Shown: piece after piece, positions 45,599 to 55,627 of the stretch
Layout of the letters: each line of letters starts with the position of its first letter
How positions within the stretch are numbered: the first letter of the stretch is position 1
NCBI RefSeq assembly: GCF_003129605.1
Contig: NZ_QBDX01000001.1
Span: forward strand, 1 to 64,000
Source of the DNA: Hyphobacterium indicum
GTDB taxonomy: Bacteria > Pseudomonadota > Alphaproteobacteria > Caulobacterales > Maricaulaceae
DNA: 64,000 nucleotides
Reading direction: 5' to 3'
Notes under the pieces: model-generated
Databases searched by the model: none
The model's input: the letters and a program-made list of their open reading frames with translations, nothing else
Told to the model about the DNA's origin: nothing
Translations under genes and position numbers: made by a program

Positions 45599-45705
45599 TT
45601 TCCCCTCCCCTTGATGGGGAGGGTGGCCCGCAGGGCCGGGTGGGGTGATCAATGTGGTAGCGGGTAATTCCCCCACCCCTACCCCTCCCCACAAAGGGGG
45701 AGGGG
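45599..45705. repeat. GC-rich palindromic intergenic repeat, two head-to-head units
   Basis: One unit holds CCCCTCCCC-TTGAT-GGGGAGGG, GGCCC-GCA-GGGCC and GGGTGGGGT (about 45602-45648). Then, inverted, come CCCCACCCCT and CCCCTCCCC-ACAAA-GGGGGAGGGG (45671-45705). I recall similar C/G-run palindromes as dispersed intergenic repeats of Caulobacter-like genomes. It lies between mmsA and the alcohol dehydrogenase and could end or stabilise the mmsA transcript. Only this copy is in the window. Confidence 0.75.
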
Positions 45706-45768
45706 AATGCAGATCACTGCACCGGTAAGCGCTTGCCACCCGCACACGCCCGGCTAATCTCCCGCCGC

Positions 45769-46908
45769 ATGCACAATTTTTCCTTCCGCACTGTCCCGCA
45801 CATCGTCTTTGAAGCTGGCGCGTCAAAGCGTCTGGCCCGTCTCGCCGCTCCGGTCCTGAAAGACGCCAAACGCCTCTTCTTCGTCACCGACACCGGCGTC
45901 CGCGCGGCAGGGCTGATAGATGATGCGCTCGCTGCGCTGAAAGCAGACGGTTTCGACGTTTTCGTCTTTGACGAGGTGGTCGCCGATCCGCCCGAAGCCG
46001 TCGTCCTGGACGCCGCCGCAAAAGCCCGCGAGTTCGGCGCGCAGGCCATCATCGCCTTTGGCGGCGGCTCGCCCATGGATACGGCGAAAGTCGTCTCCCT
46101 TCTGGCAGGCGGCGACCAGCCCTTGTCGGAAATGTATGGCGTCGAGCAGGTACGGGTGGCCGGACTGCCCTCCATCATGATCCCGACCACGGCGGGCACC
46201 GGTTCGGAAGTCACCAATGTCGCGGTGCTGACCACCGGCGCGACATCGAAGCGCGGCATCGCATCCGGCGCGCTTTATGCCGATATGGCCATCCTCGATC
46301 CGGAGCTGACGCTGGGCCTGCCAAGGCATGCCACGGCGGCAACCGGGATCGACGCCATGGTCCATGCCATCGAGGCCTTCACCAACAAGCGCTCGAAAAA
46401 CCCGGTGTCCGATGCCCTGGCGCTGGCCGCGCTGAAAAAGCTGCAGGGCGCCATCCTCACCGCCTGTGACGAACCCTCCAACATCGAGGCCCGCGGCGAC
46501 ATGCTGCTGGGCGCCATGCTGGCCGGGCAGGCCTTTTCCAACTCACCGGTCGGCGCAGTCCATGCCATGGCCTATCCGCTGGGCGGGATTTTCCATGTGC
46601 CGCACGGCCTGTCCAATTCGGTCGTCCTGCCGCCGGTGCTGAAATTCAACGCTGCGGCCGCCGAAGACCTCTACGCTGAAATGGCCGCGCATATGGGCCT
46701 GGAAGCCTCATCCGCCGGGCTGATCGCGGAAATGGAGCGCATCGCCGGGGCCACGGGCATCGAGCGCCGCCTCTCCCAGCTGGGCATCTCGCACAATGAC
46801 ATTCCGCGCATGGCCGAGGATGTAGCGGCCAATGACCGCCTGCTGCCGAACAATCCGCGCGCACTGACCTATGACGACATCGTCCGGCTCTATGAGGAAA
46901 TCGTATGA
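45769..46908 (+). CDS. Iron-containing alcohol dehydrogenase
   Basis: This 379-residue group III dehydrogenase has FGGGSPMDTAKV (NAD-binding), IPTTAGTGSEVT and the metal-binding histidines in GIDAMVHAIEAF and HAMAYPLGGIFHVPHG. ATG 45769 (MHNFSFR) is given; upstream codons run into the repeat. The following thioesterase overlaps by four bases. The mmsA neighbour suggests a link with short-chain acid or aldehyde metabolism, but substrate is unknown. Confidence 0.92.
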   Translation: MHNFSFRTVPHIVFEAGASKRLARLAAPVLKDAKRLFFVTDTGVRAAGLIDDALAALKADGFDVFVFDEVVADPPEAVVLDAAAKAREFGAQAIIAFGGGSPMDTAKVVSLLAGGDQPLSEMYGVEQVRVAGLPSIMIPTTAGTGSEVTNVAVLTTGATSKRGIASGALYADMAILDPELTLGLPRHATAATGIDAMVHAIEAFTNKRSKNPVSDALALAALKKLQGAILTACDEPSNIEARGDMLLGAMLAGQAFSNSPVGAVHAMAYPLGGIFHVPHGLSNSVVLPPVLKFNAAAAEDLYAEMAAHMGLEASSAGLIAEMERIAGATGIERRLSQLGISHNDIPRMAEDVAANDRLLPNNPRALTYDDIVRLYEEIV

Positions 46909-47333
46909 GCGGGGCACAGACCGGCCGGGCCGACTATCCCGTCTTCATCGAGATCGCCACGCGCTGGCAGGACAATGATGTCTACGGCCATCTCAACAAT
47001 GTCGTCTATTACGAGCTGCTCGATACGGTCGTGAACCGGCACCTGATCGAGCAAGGCGTGCTCGACCCGGCGACCAGCGACCAGATCGGCCTGGTGGTGG
47101 AATCCGGCTGCCGGTATTTTGCGTCGCTCGCCTATCCGGAAGTCATCGATGTCGGCCTGCGCGTCACCCATATCGGCACCTCATCCGTGCGCTATGAAGT
47201 CGGGGCTTTCGCGAAGAATGCAGACAGCCCCGCTGCCGAGGCCTTCTTCGTCCATGTCTATGTCGACGCCAAAGCCCGCCGGCCCAAACCCCTGCCGGCC
47301 GATTTCCGGGCGGTGCTGGAAACACTTCGCTAG
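46905..47333 (+). CDS. Hotdog-fold acyl-CoA thioesterase (4HBT/YbgC-like)
   Basis: This 142-residue hotdog protein has the N-terminal motif RWQDNDVYGHLNNVVYYELL, with the Asp that acts in 4-hydroxybenzoyl-CoA thioesterase-type enzymes. AEAFFVHVYVD closes the fold. ATG 46905 overlaps the alcohol dehydrogenase stop. It probably hydrolyses short or medium acyl-CoAs. It is convergent with a serine hydrolase gene. Confidence 0.9.
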   Translation: MSGAQTGRADYPVFIEIATRWQDNDVYGHLNNVVYYELLDTVVNRHLIEQGVLDPATSDQIGLVVESGCRYFASLAYPEVIDVGLRVTHIGTSSVRYEVGAFAKNADSPAAEAFFVHVYVDAKARRPKPLPADFRAVLETLR

Positions 47334-47356
47334 GTCGTCGGTCCTGATCTTTGCGG

Positions 47357-48520
47357 TCAGAGCGCGGCCGCCTCATCGAGAATGGATTCCGCCAGCCCGT
47401 ACATATCAGGAACAGACGGCACGCGGTTGAACTGCAGCGCTACCGCCATGTCGAGCGAGGGCTTGTAGGCCAACACCGACTGGAATGCCGGGAACCAGCC
47501 GCGATGCCCGATCAGCCGCGGGCCGGGCGAAAGACGTATTTCGCAGGCCATGCCATAGCGCCAGTCCGCGCCATCCGCTTCGATGACGCCGGAACCGCGT
47601 TCGGCCTCGGCGATCATGTCATACGCGCCCGACAAGGCCCGTCCGCCAAACCACAGCCAGCCCCAGCGGGCGAGATCACCCGCTCGCGTGGCCATCCCGC
47701 CGCCGGTCCACTCGGTCAAAGGATGCATGGCCAATACGCCGTTTTCCGAGCATTTTTCGGGAAGGCCGAATATCGGCTGCGCCAGATAGCTGGAGGCAAG
47801 GTCCGGGATCGCGCGCTGCGTCGCGGGCAATATGCCGCCGGTCAGACCGTTCGGCTCCAGAATGCGGCTCGTCACTTGCGCCTCATAGGTGCGCCCGCTG
47901 ATCGCCTCGATGATCAGGCCGATCAGCAAATAATTCGTGTCCGCATAGGAAAAGCCTTCGCCCGGCGCAAATAACGGCCCGGCAGCAACGGCAATCGGCA
48001 GGCTTTCATCGGTTCGGATCGGGCGGTCAGGGTCGGTGGCGATGCGCGCGGCATGCAGCGGTGTAAATTCCGGCTGGCCAAGATATTCCACCAGTCCGGA
48101 TCGGTGCGTCAGCAGCAGGCGCGGCGTGATCGCGTCGCGGTGGGCAAGATCGTCAAACCACGGCGCGTCTGCGAGCCAGGTGCCGATCGGGGCGTCCAGA
48201 TCGAGATCGCCGGAAAGGACGAGATCCGTGGCGGATGCCGCCACAAATGTCTTTCCGGTCGAACCGGCTTGCATCACATGGTCCGGACGCATGGCCTCGC
48301 CGGTTTCCAGATCGGCCAGTCCTGTTGCCGCGGTCACCACGTTGCCGCCTGGCAGGGCGATGCCAGCTGTCATGCCGGGAATGTTGTGCGCTTCCGGAAT
48401 GCCGGCAATGCGCTGGGTCAACCAGTTCGAAGTCACGCGATGATTCATACCACAGCCTGTGAGCAATAACCCGCTCATCGCGGCGCTTCCGGCCAGAACA
48501 TTTCGTCGATTAATCCGCAT
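47357..48520 (-). CDS. Lipoprotein serine hydrolase (beta-lactamase/class C-like)
   Basis: This 387-residue protein starts with a twin-Arg-like MRINRRNVLA and a lipobox LLLTGC (Cys23), so it is likely anchored in a membrane. The penicillin-binding domain has STGK (Ser87, Lys90), YADTN, and HRGWF in place of KTG. The substrate may be peptidoglycan peptides, lactams or esters. It is not closely similar to the other hydrolase near position 8-9 kb. It stands alone between the thioesterase and zapE units. Confidence 0.88.
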   Translation of the reverse strand: MRINRRNVLAGSAAMSGLLLTGCGMNHRVTSNWLTQRIAGIPEAHNIPGMTAGIALPGGNVVTAATGLADLETGEAMRPDHVMQAGSTGKTFVAASATDLVLSGDLDLDAPIGTWLADAPWFDDLAHRDAITPRLLLTHRSGLVEYLGQPEFTPLHAARIATDPDRPIRTDESLPIAVAAGPLFAPGEGFSYADTNYLLIGLIIEAISGRTYEAQVTSRILEPNGLTGGILPATQRAIPDLASSYLAQPIFGLPEKCSENGVLAMHPLTEWTGGGMATRAGDLARWGWLWFGGRALSGAYDMIAEAERGSGVIEADGADWRYGMACEIRLSPGPRLIGHRGWFPAFQSVLAYKPSLDMAVALQFNRVPSVPDMYGLAESILDEAAAL

Positions 48521-48638
48521 GTCTCCACCCTCACAGAACCGCCGCCTCTATATAACGTCGACGGAAATTCAGGGTGTTAAAAAGCAGTTATGCAAGGCCG
48601 GACTTGCTTGCACGGCCAGCTGCTGCCAATAGGCATTC

Positions 48639-48728
48639 ATGCGAGAGATCAAACGCCCGCTCTATCTTGTGGCCGCTGCCGGACTGGCTTTCGGCCTGCT
48701 GCTGGCTGTGTTGATTTTCGCCTCATGA
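48639..48728 (+). CDS. 29-residue single-pass membrane peptide coupled to zapE
   Basis: A 30-codon frame encodes MREIKRPLYLVAAAGLAFG followed by LLLAVLIFAS: a basic start and one hydrophobic helix. Its TGA (48726-48728) overlaps the zapE ATG (48725), the same ATGA coupling used elsewhere in the window, which argues that it is translated. A weak TAGG site precedes the ATG. Function unknown. Confidence 0.55.
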   Translation: MREIKRPLYLVAAAGLAFGLLLAVLIFAS

Positions 48729-49840
48729 CCCCGATTGAAAATCTGCAGCGCCGTATTGCCAGGGGCACGCTGACCGAGGACGCCGGCCAGCTGGCTGCGG
48801 CAGATGCCCTGACGGATCTCCACCAGCGCCTGTCGAAATGGCGCATCCGGGATGGCTGGTTCCGGCGCAAGACACCGCCGCCGCGCGGGCTTTACCTGTG
48901 GGGCGGCGTCGGGCGTGGCAAGTCCATGTTGATGGATCTGTTTTTCCGCACCGCTCCGGTGGCAAGGAAACGCCGTGTCCACTTTCATGAATTCATGCAG
49001 GAAACCCACGCCCGCATCGGAGCCTGGCGTAAGCGGCTGGAGCGGAAGAAGGGTCAGGATGATCCGATCCCGCCCGTGGCGAAAGCCATCGCCGCAGAGG
49101 CGCGCCTGCTCTGTTTTGACGAATTCCAGGTCACCGATATTGCCGACGCCATGCTGCTGGGACGTCTGTTCGAGCAATTATTCGACATTGGCGTGGTCGT
49201 GGTGGCGACCTCCAATCGCGTGCCGGACGACCTCTACAGGGATGGCATCAACCGCCAGCTTTTCCTGCCTTTTATCGCGGAGCTGAAATCGCGGCTCGAC
49301 GTGATGGAGATCGCCTCGGGCATTGATCACCGCCTGCGGCAGCTCACCGCCGCGCCGGTCTATTACACGCCGCTGGGCCGTGAAGCGGATGCGGCCCTGG
49401 ATGACGCCTGGAAACGGCTGACACAAGGCGCCGAGCCGCAATCCTGCACGCTCACCGTTCAGGGCCGCTCTGTGCCGGTGCCGCGCGAGGCAGCAGGTGT
49501 GGCCCGCTTCACCTTTGCCGAATTATGCGCCCGGCCCCTGGGCGCGGCGGATTATCTCGCCATTGCCGCGCAGTTCCATACGGTGCTGATCGGGGATGTG
49601 CCGCAGCTGACACCGGAAAAACGCAATGAGGCGAAACGCTTTGTCACATTGATTGACGCGCTCTATGAGGCGAAAACCAAGCTGGTCATGAGCGCCGCCG
49701 CCGAACCGGACGATTTATATCCGGCGGGCGATGGCGCTTTCGAATTTGAACGCACGGCGTCGCGCCTGATGGAAATGCGGTCCGAGACCTATCTCGCCGC
49801 GGCCCATGACGAAGCGATCCCGGAAACAGGAGAAAGCTGA
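48725..49840 (+). CDS. zapE: ZapE, AFG1-like ATPase of the divisome
   Basis: This 371-residue ATPase has the Walker A motif LWGGVGRGKSMLMDLF (Lys66) and Walker B LCFDEFQVTD, then VVVATSNRVPDDLY. ZapE/AFG1 proteins help FtsZ ring function or handle oxidised membrane proteins. The start at 48725 matches the family MTPIENLQRRI; a longer frame upstream adds an unlike leader. It overlaps the small membrane peptide and the O-methyltransferase by one to four bases. Confidence 0.93.
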   Translation: MTPIENLQRRIARGTLTEDAGQLAAADALTDLHQRLSKWRIRDGWFRRKTPPPRGLYLWGGVGRGKSMLMDLFFRTAPVARKRRVHFHEFMQETHARIGAWRKRLERKKGQDDPIPPVAKAIAAEARLLCFDEFQVTDIADAMLLGRLFEQLFDIGVVVVATSNRVPDDLYRDGINRQLFLPFIAELKSRLDVMEIASGIDHRLRQLTAAPVYYTPLGREADAALDDAWKRLTQGAEPQSCTLTVQGRSVPVPREAAGVARFTFAELCARPLGAADYLAIAAQFHTVLIGDVPQLTPEKRNEAKRFVTLIDALYEAKTKLVMSAAAEPDDLYPAGDGAFEFERTASRLMEMRSETYLAAAHDEAIPETGES

Positions 49841-50511
49841 TGTCGCGATCCATCAGTCTCGACGAAACCCTCACCAACTATGTCCGCAAGGCCAACCGTG
49901 CCGAATCCCCGGCGCTGGAACGTTGCCGCATCGAGACCGATGCACGCGAAGACAAGATGATGCAGATCAGCCCGGAACAGGGCGCTTTCATGAAGCTGAT
50001 CGCCCGCATGGTGAACGCCAGGACGGCGGTCGAGGTCGGGGTCTTCACCGGCTATTCTGCCCTCGCCACGGCGGAAACCATGAAGGAAATGCATGGGTCA
50101 AAGGCCCGCCTCTATGCCTGTGATGTGTCCCATGACTTCATCGGCATCGCCGAGGATTACTGGAAGGAAGGCGGTGTCGCCGACATCATCCAGCCCGTCA
50201 TTGGCGATGCGCGCCAGAGCCTGATCGGCCTGTTGAATGACGGTCTGGCCGAAAGCGTCGACCTGATGTTCGTGGACGCCGACAAGACCGGCTATCCCGA
50301 TTACTACACCGCCGGTCTCAGCCTGTTGCGGCCCGGCGGCATCATGCTGTTCGACAATGTGCTGTGGTCCGGCTCGGTTGCCGATCCCGCCAAGTGCGAC
50401 GCGGACACCGAGGCCCTGCGTGCCATTGCCGACAAGCTGCGCGAGGATGATCGCGTCGAGATCGCCTTCACTGCCATTGGCGACGGCGTGCTGATGGCGA
50501 TGAAGCGTTAG
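49840..50511 (+). CDS. Class I SAM O-methyltransferase (caffeoyl-CoA OMT-like)
   Basis: This 223-residue methyltransferase has SPEQGAFMKLIARM, the SAM motif VEVGVFTGYSALA, LMFVDADKTGYPDYY (metal-binding Asp) and LFDNVLWSGSV. Family members methylate catechols; the substrate is unknown. Its ATG shares one base with the zapE TGA. It ends in a four-base overlap with the convergent DUF6265 gene. Confidence 0.9.
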   Translation: MSRSISLDETLTNYVRKANRAESPALERCRIETDAREDKMMQISPEQGAFMKLIARMVNARTAVEVGVFTGYSALATAETMKEMHGSKARLYACDVSHDFIGIAEDYWKEGGVADIIQPVIGDARQSLIGLLNDGLAESVDLMFVDADKTGYPDYYTAGLSLLRPGGIMLFDNVLWSGSVADPAKCDADTEALRAIADKLREDDRVEIAFTAIGDGVLMAMKR

Positions 50512-50948
50512 TCTCCCACACGCTCCCAGCCAAAGCTGAAGGCCTGCTCGCCCGACAGGTCCGATATTGTCGCCGTCAGACTGTCACCGTCGCGCGCATA
50601 GCGGATGCGCTGCGGGAAATCATGATCGGGATTTTCGAACGTCACGGCGTGTTCGGTGCTCTCCACCTGGTCGAAGCAGACGGCCTCGCCACCGCCCGGC
50701 TGGGCACAATAGGCCGTCCGCTCGTCCGTATTTATGATCCGCAGATATTCGAAACCGCTCGCCTGGCCGTTCCGGAGACTGCGATTGACGCCAAGATAAA
50801 GTCCGCCCTCGCCATTGGTCCAGATTTCCTCGGACACGCGGCCATCGGCCTCGCTGCGCCAGTGTCCCTCCATCCAGGACAGGTCATCGGCCGCGGCAAG
50901 CGCAGGCAGGGTCATGAAAAGGCTGGTGGCAAGCAGGGGTTTCAGCAT
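50508..50948 (-). CDS. Secreted DUF6265 protein
   Basis: This 146-residue protein has a signal peptide (residues 1-19) and a lipocalin-like DUF6265 domain: LSWMEGHWRSE at the start, EEIWTNGEGGLYLGVNR, and TFENPDHDFPQRIRY. No catalytic residues are known. ATG 50948 starts the signal. The AraC-type gene is divergent 59 bases away. Confidence 0.82.
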   Translation of the reverse strand: MLKPLLATSLFMTLPALAAADDLSWMEGHWRSEADGRVSEEIWTNGEGGLYLGVNRSLRNGQASGFEYLRIINTDERTAYCAQPGGGEAVCFDQVESTEHAVTFENPDHDFPQRIRYARDGDSLTATISDLSGEQAFSFGWERVGD

Positions 50949-51007
50949 GGCATTTTCTCCGGTTTCCCCGCACATTATGACCGGACATCTGCCAGGTCTT
51001 GAAGAAT

Positions 51008-51793
51008 ATGGACACCGCGCCCGCTTACACATTCCGGCCCGTTGACGGCCATGACGTGATCGAAGGCGTCTGGCAGCTGGAATCGGGACCCGGCGAGGAC
51101 CGGATTGCGCCGGATACGCGTTGCGAGATCATCTTTCACCTGGCCGAGCCGCCGCTGGAGAAAACCGGTGAGGTCTGGGAGCGTCAGCCCCGCCACATGA
51201 TTTATGGCCCGCTGACGCGCGTTCTGGAATTGAAGCGAACCTCCCCCATGCGGCTTCTGGCCATTCGCCTGCGCCCGGACGGGGTGGGGGCGATCACGCA
51301 GGCCCCGCGGCATCTGCGCAATCGCAGCCGGGATCTGGCGGAGATCATGCCGGGGCCGGTGATCCATGCGCTGGTGGACGCCGCACAACAACCGCTTGCA
51401 GATTTCGCTGCGGCCGCTGACAAACTGCTTCTGGACCCTTCGCCCGCATCTCCGGCCGGAGCGCGGGTGCGCGCCTCGATGGCCCGGCTGGAACAGAACC
51501 CGGCCTTGCGCCCGTCGGCGCTCGCCGGTGCGGCCCATGTCTCGATTCGCACGCTCGACCGGGATTTCATGCGCCGGACCGGGCTCACCCCTGGCGAATT
51601 CCTCCAGATCACCCGCTATCATCTGGCCCGTCAGGCGATCCGCAACGGCACCGGTTCACTGTCGGACATCGCGATGGAAACCGGCTATGCCGATCAGGCC
51701 CATATGACCCGCGAATTCCGCCGCATGGCCGGCCAGACGCCACGGCTGAAGCGCGGGGAGGATGCGTCCGACATCTTCTACAGCACCGGGTGA
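51008..51793 (+). CDS. AraC-family transcriptional regulator
   Basis: This 261-residue regulator has an N-terminal domain with HDVIEGVWQLESG and a CEIIFHLAEP strand (DUF6597-like). A C-terminal helix-turn-helix has SALAGAAHVSIRTLDRDF and SLSDIAMETGYADQAHMTREFRRM. TTG 50999 is possible; ATG 51008 is preferred. It may control the divergent DUF6265 gene through the 59-base gap. Confidence 0.85.
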   Translation: MDTAPAYTFRPVDGHDVIEGVWQLESGPGEDRIAPDTRCEIIFHLAEPPLEKTGEVWERQPRHMIYGPLTRVLELKRTSPMRLLAIRLRPDGVGAITQAPRHLRNRSRDLAEIMPGPVIHALVDAAQQPLADFAAAADKLLLDPSPASPAGARVRASMARLEQNPALRPSALAGAAHVSIRTLDRDFMRRTGLTPGEFLQITRYHLARQAIRNGTGSLSDIAMETGYADQAHMTREFRRMAGQTPRLKRGEDASDIFYSTG

Positions 51794-51831
51794 CGATCCG
51801 CCCTCTTGCCGCATCGCCCTGCCGGGTCTAG

Positions 51832-52833
<1,002 letters not shown>

Positions 52834-52929
52834 TCACGCGGGCTGACATCTCCGCCATATCCCCGTGAGCGGCCTTGACCGGACAGTGCGATGGCCCCAA
52901 CTCCCGTGCGGGAAGAAATGGGGCTATCC

Positions 52930-53550
52930 ATGTTGAAATATCTGACGCCGGTCATCACGCTGGGTCTGTTTGCCTGTTCCGGCGGCGGTGACACTCCGCC
53001 GGAAAATGCGCAAGCATTGGCGGCCGCCAGCGATACCGCCGAAACGCTCGGTCCGCCCGTCGGCAGTCCGATGCCGGATTTCCGTCTGAGTGATGCCGAT
53101 GGCGGGATGCGGACGCTGGCAGACATTGCGGGCGAAAACGGAACTGTCATTTACTTCAACCGTTCGCTCGACTGGTGCCCCTTCTGCCAGACCCAGACGA
53201 TGGAGGTGAATGCCGCCGCCGGCCGGTTTGCCACTCTCGGCTATGGTGTGGTGACGATCACCTATGACAGCGTGGACACACTCCGGGCCTTTGCCGAACG
53301 CCGGTCGATCGGCATCACCCTGCTATCCGACCCGGATTCATCCCTGGTGGATGCTCTGGACATCCGCGATCCGGTCTATACTGACCCCGACAGCATGGCT
53401 TATGGCGTGCCGTATCCGATCACATTCATCGTCGGTGCGGACGGCATGATCGAGGGCAAATACTGGCACGAGCCGGGATATGGCGAGGAGCGTGGTTATC
53501 GCCAGAGGATCACGGTCGAGGATGTGCTGGCACAGCTTGAGGCAGACTAG
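52930..53550 (+). CDS. Lipoprotein redoxin (AhpC/TSA-like)
   Basis: This 206-residue protein begins with a lipobox (LGLFAC, Cys16) and a Gly/Ala-rich tether. The redoxin domain has DWCPFCQTQ (Cys83 and Cys86) and ends with AYGVPYPITFIVG (cis-Pro). It may be a periplasmic thiol reductant or peroxidase. An ATG at 52918 is also possible. It ends with a four-base overlap with the convergent TspO gene. Confidence 0.82.
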   Translation: MLKYLTPVITLGLFACSGGGDTPPENAQALAAASDTAETLGPPVGSPMPDFRLSDADGGMRTLADIAGENGTVIYFNRSLDWCPFCQTQTMEVNAAAGRFATLGYGVVTITYDSVDTLRAFAERRSIGITLLSDPDSSLVDALDIRDPVYTDPDSMAYGVPYPITFIVGADGMIEGKYWHEPGYGEERGYRQRITVEDVLAQLEAD

Positions 53551-54059
53551 AAGGCGGCGAGTTGCATGCCGGTATTGAGCCGCATCAGCTCGAACGAGAT
53601 GGTGAGCATGAAAGTCGTCCAGAAAAAGACCGGCCACATCATGAGGGCGGCGGCTTTCTGCGCCCGTCCGATGACCAGCATTGTCAGCGTTGTCAGCACC
53701 CAGCTGCCGAGAATGGCATAAAATCCGAAGGTCAGGTCCCGGAAGATGACAAAGCCGGTAATCCATCCGGCCGAAGCCAGATAGAGCAGCACGATCAGGC
53801 CGATGGCCAGGCGGCGCTCCCATCCGTGTCCGAAACGGTCCACCGTCCACAGCGCCAGCGCCATCAGCATGGTCTTGGCAATCCACAGCCAGGTCAGGAC
53901 CATTACCGGCGGCAGCCAGAGCGGCCGGCTGAGATCCTCATACACCCATGATACAATGCCGGTCGCAAAGGCGAGTCCGGAAATGATGCCGGTCATGGCT
54001 GCCGCAAGGATCCAGTACACCGCAAGGCGTATGATTGTGGGACGGTTTGCTGGAGACAT
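53547..54059 (-). CDS. TspO/MBR-like membrane protein
   Basis: This 170-residue protein has five hydrophobic helices. It has the family WVYEDLSRPLWLPP motif after the first helix and a W-rich WPVFFWTTF segment near the end. TspO binds porphyrins and responds to oxidative or photo stress. The identity is moderate, so a more distant membrane family is possible. Confidence 0.65.
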   Translation of the reverse strand: MSPANRPTIIRLAVYWILAAAMTGIISGLAFATGIVSWVYEDLSRPLWLPPVMVLTWLWIAKTMLMALALWTVDRFGHGWERRLAIGLIVLLYLASAGWITGFVIFRDLTFGFYAILGSWVLTTLTMLVIGRAQKAAALMMWPVFFWTTFMLTISFELMRLNTGMQLAAF

Positions 54060-54203
54060 GAGAGGGCGGGCTCACTTTCGTGTTGGCGAACATCCCTCAT
54101 GCGCAATTTTCGCGCCAATTATGGCAAAGCCATGGCAGCCCGCCTTGTCACATGCGGCCGGCGGGCCTATTCCCGCAACAGACAATGGTTGCAGGAGTGA
54201 GTC

Positions 54204-54752
54204 ATGGTGATGGATGTGTCGGCATTCGGACCCCGTCTTGAAACAGAGCGCCTGATCCTGCGCGTCCCGGAAGAGCGTGATCTCGAACCGCTCGCCGCCG
54301 CCATGGCGGACGAGGAAACCGCGCGCCATATCGGCGGCACGCAATCGCCGCCCATGGTCTGGCGCGCCATCGCCAGCATCATCGGCCATTGGGCCTTGCG
54401 CGGATACGGGTTTTTCACGGTCGAGGACCGGGCGACCGGCGAATGGCTGGGCCGTGTCGGTCCCTGGTTTCCGCATGGCTGGCCGCAGCCGGAGGTCGGA
54501 TGGACGATCAAGCGCGAAGCCTGGGGCAAGGGGTATGCCAGCGAGGCCGCCGCGCGCTCCATCGACTGGGCGTTTGACGAGCTCGGCTGGGAGTCTGTCA
54601 TCCACCTGATCGACGAGAAGAATACCGGCTCACAGGGCGTTGCCAGGAAACTCGGCTCGCGCAATCTGGGCCGCAAGGCGGAAGTCGCGGGTTTTGGCAT
54701 GATTGTCGATGTCTGGGGCCAGTCCCGTGAGGACTGGTTCGCGCGGCGTTAG
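54204..54752 (+). CDS. GNAT-family N-acetyltransferase (RimJ/L-like)
   Basis: This 182-residue acetyltransferase has LETERLILRVPEERDLEPL, the acetyl-CoA-binding AWGKGYASEAAARSIDWAFDE and LIDEKNTGSQGVARKLG. The pattern is that of N-terminal or aminoacyl group acetylases. GCAGGAGTGAG precedes ATG 54204. It has a four-base tail-to-tail overlap with the LytTR gene. Confidence 0.9.
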   Translation: MVMDVSAFGPRLETERLILRVPEERDLEPLAAAMADEETARHIGGTQSPPMVWRAIASIIGHWALRGYGFFTVEDRATGEWLGRVGPWFPHGWPQPEVGWTIKREAWGKGYASEAAARSIDWAFDELGWESVIHLIDEKNTGSQGVARKLGSRNLGRKAEVAGFGMIVDVWGQSREDWFARR

Positions 54753-55483
54753 ATCCAGCCCTTCTCCCGCAGAAGCGGATAGAAGCTCCGGCTCACAGGC
54801 GCCGTAATCCCGCCGGTCAGGGTCAGCTCGGCCCGCCCGCCGGCTTTCTCCGCATTTTCGATCGCCGGTCGCGCCACCCACCAGGAGCGGTGGGTCTGCA
54901 TACCTTCCAGTCTTTCCACCGCGGCCATGGCATCGCTCAGCCGCATCAGGATCAGCGCATCGCCGCGCGCTGTATGAACCCGCAGATAATGATCTTCCGA
55001 TTGCAGGGCGAGAATGTCGGCGGTCCGGAGCCGGACCGGCAGCTTGTCGGTCAGCGCCCGTCCGGCCTTTAGCGCAAGGCTGGCATCATCCGGCCGGTCG
55101 AGCAGATAGGTCAGCGCCGTCACGCCGCCGGAAATCACCAGTACGAAGCCGTAGATGACCGGCCATTGCACGAGCGGCGGCGTGAAACCGACGGCCGCCT
55201 GCAGCGCGATCACGGCAGCGCTCACCGGCACCGCCACCATAAAGGCTATGGCCGTATAGGTGGCGAGCGGGGACAGGCCGGGCGCGAGGCGGCCCAGCAG
55301 CCACGCTGCGGCATTTCCGGAGGCCCCGCCGAGGATCATCAGCGACACCCAGTAGAACCACACCCACGGCCAGCCCAGCCCGCCAGTATTATAGGGCGCA
55401 AGAATGGCCAGGAATGTGCCGATCCCGGCTACGAACAGATAGCCGGCCCCATGAGCCTTCAGCCAATTGACCAGTCGTTGCAC
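54749..55483 (-). CDS. Membrane-anchored LytTR regulator
   Basis: This regulator of about 244 residues has four transmembrane helices in the first 145 residues and a C-terminal LytTR DNA-binding domain (ILALQSEDHYLRVHTARGDALILMRLSDA read in parts, and HRSWWVAR). I propose a GTG start at 55483 (VQRLVNWLKAHG) with GGAGA upstream; a longer frame to 55591 is possible but adds a basic leader. It is divergent from the DUF2306 gene, a plausible target. Confidence 0.8.
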   Translation of the reverse strand: MQRLVNWLKAHGAGYLFVAGIGTFLAILAPYNTGGLGWPWVWFYWVSLMILGGASGNAAAWLLGRLAPGLSPLATYTAIAFMVAVPVSAAVIALQAAVGFTPPLVQWPVIYGFVLVISGGVTALTYLLDRPDDASLALKAGRALTDKLPVRLRTADILALQSEDHYLRVHTARGDALILMRLSDAMAAVERLEGMQTHRSWWVARPAIENAEKAGGRAELTLTGGITAPVSRSFYPLLREKGWI

Positions 55484-55627
55484 GGAACCCGCTCTCCATT
55501 CGCGTTTCGTGAATGGAAACCTAGCGCCATTCGCGACGGGAAACAGCCCGTTTGCGAAGTGCCGGTTCCGCCCGGTCAGAACCCGCGGCAATCAACCGGT
55601 ATCGCAGATTTGCCGGAGGACAGGCTG

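Noticed and set aside
48590-48724. Longer ZapE start upstream of 48725
   Set aside because: The extra leader is unlike family N-termini and would overlap the small membrane peptide.
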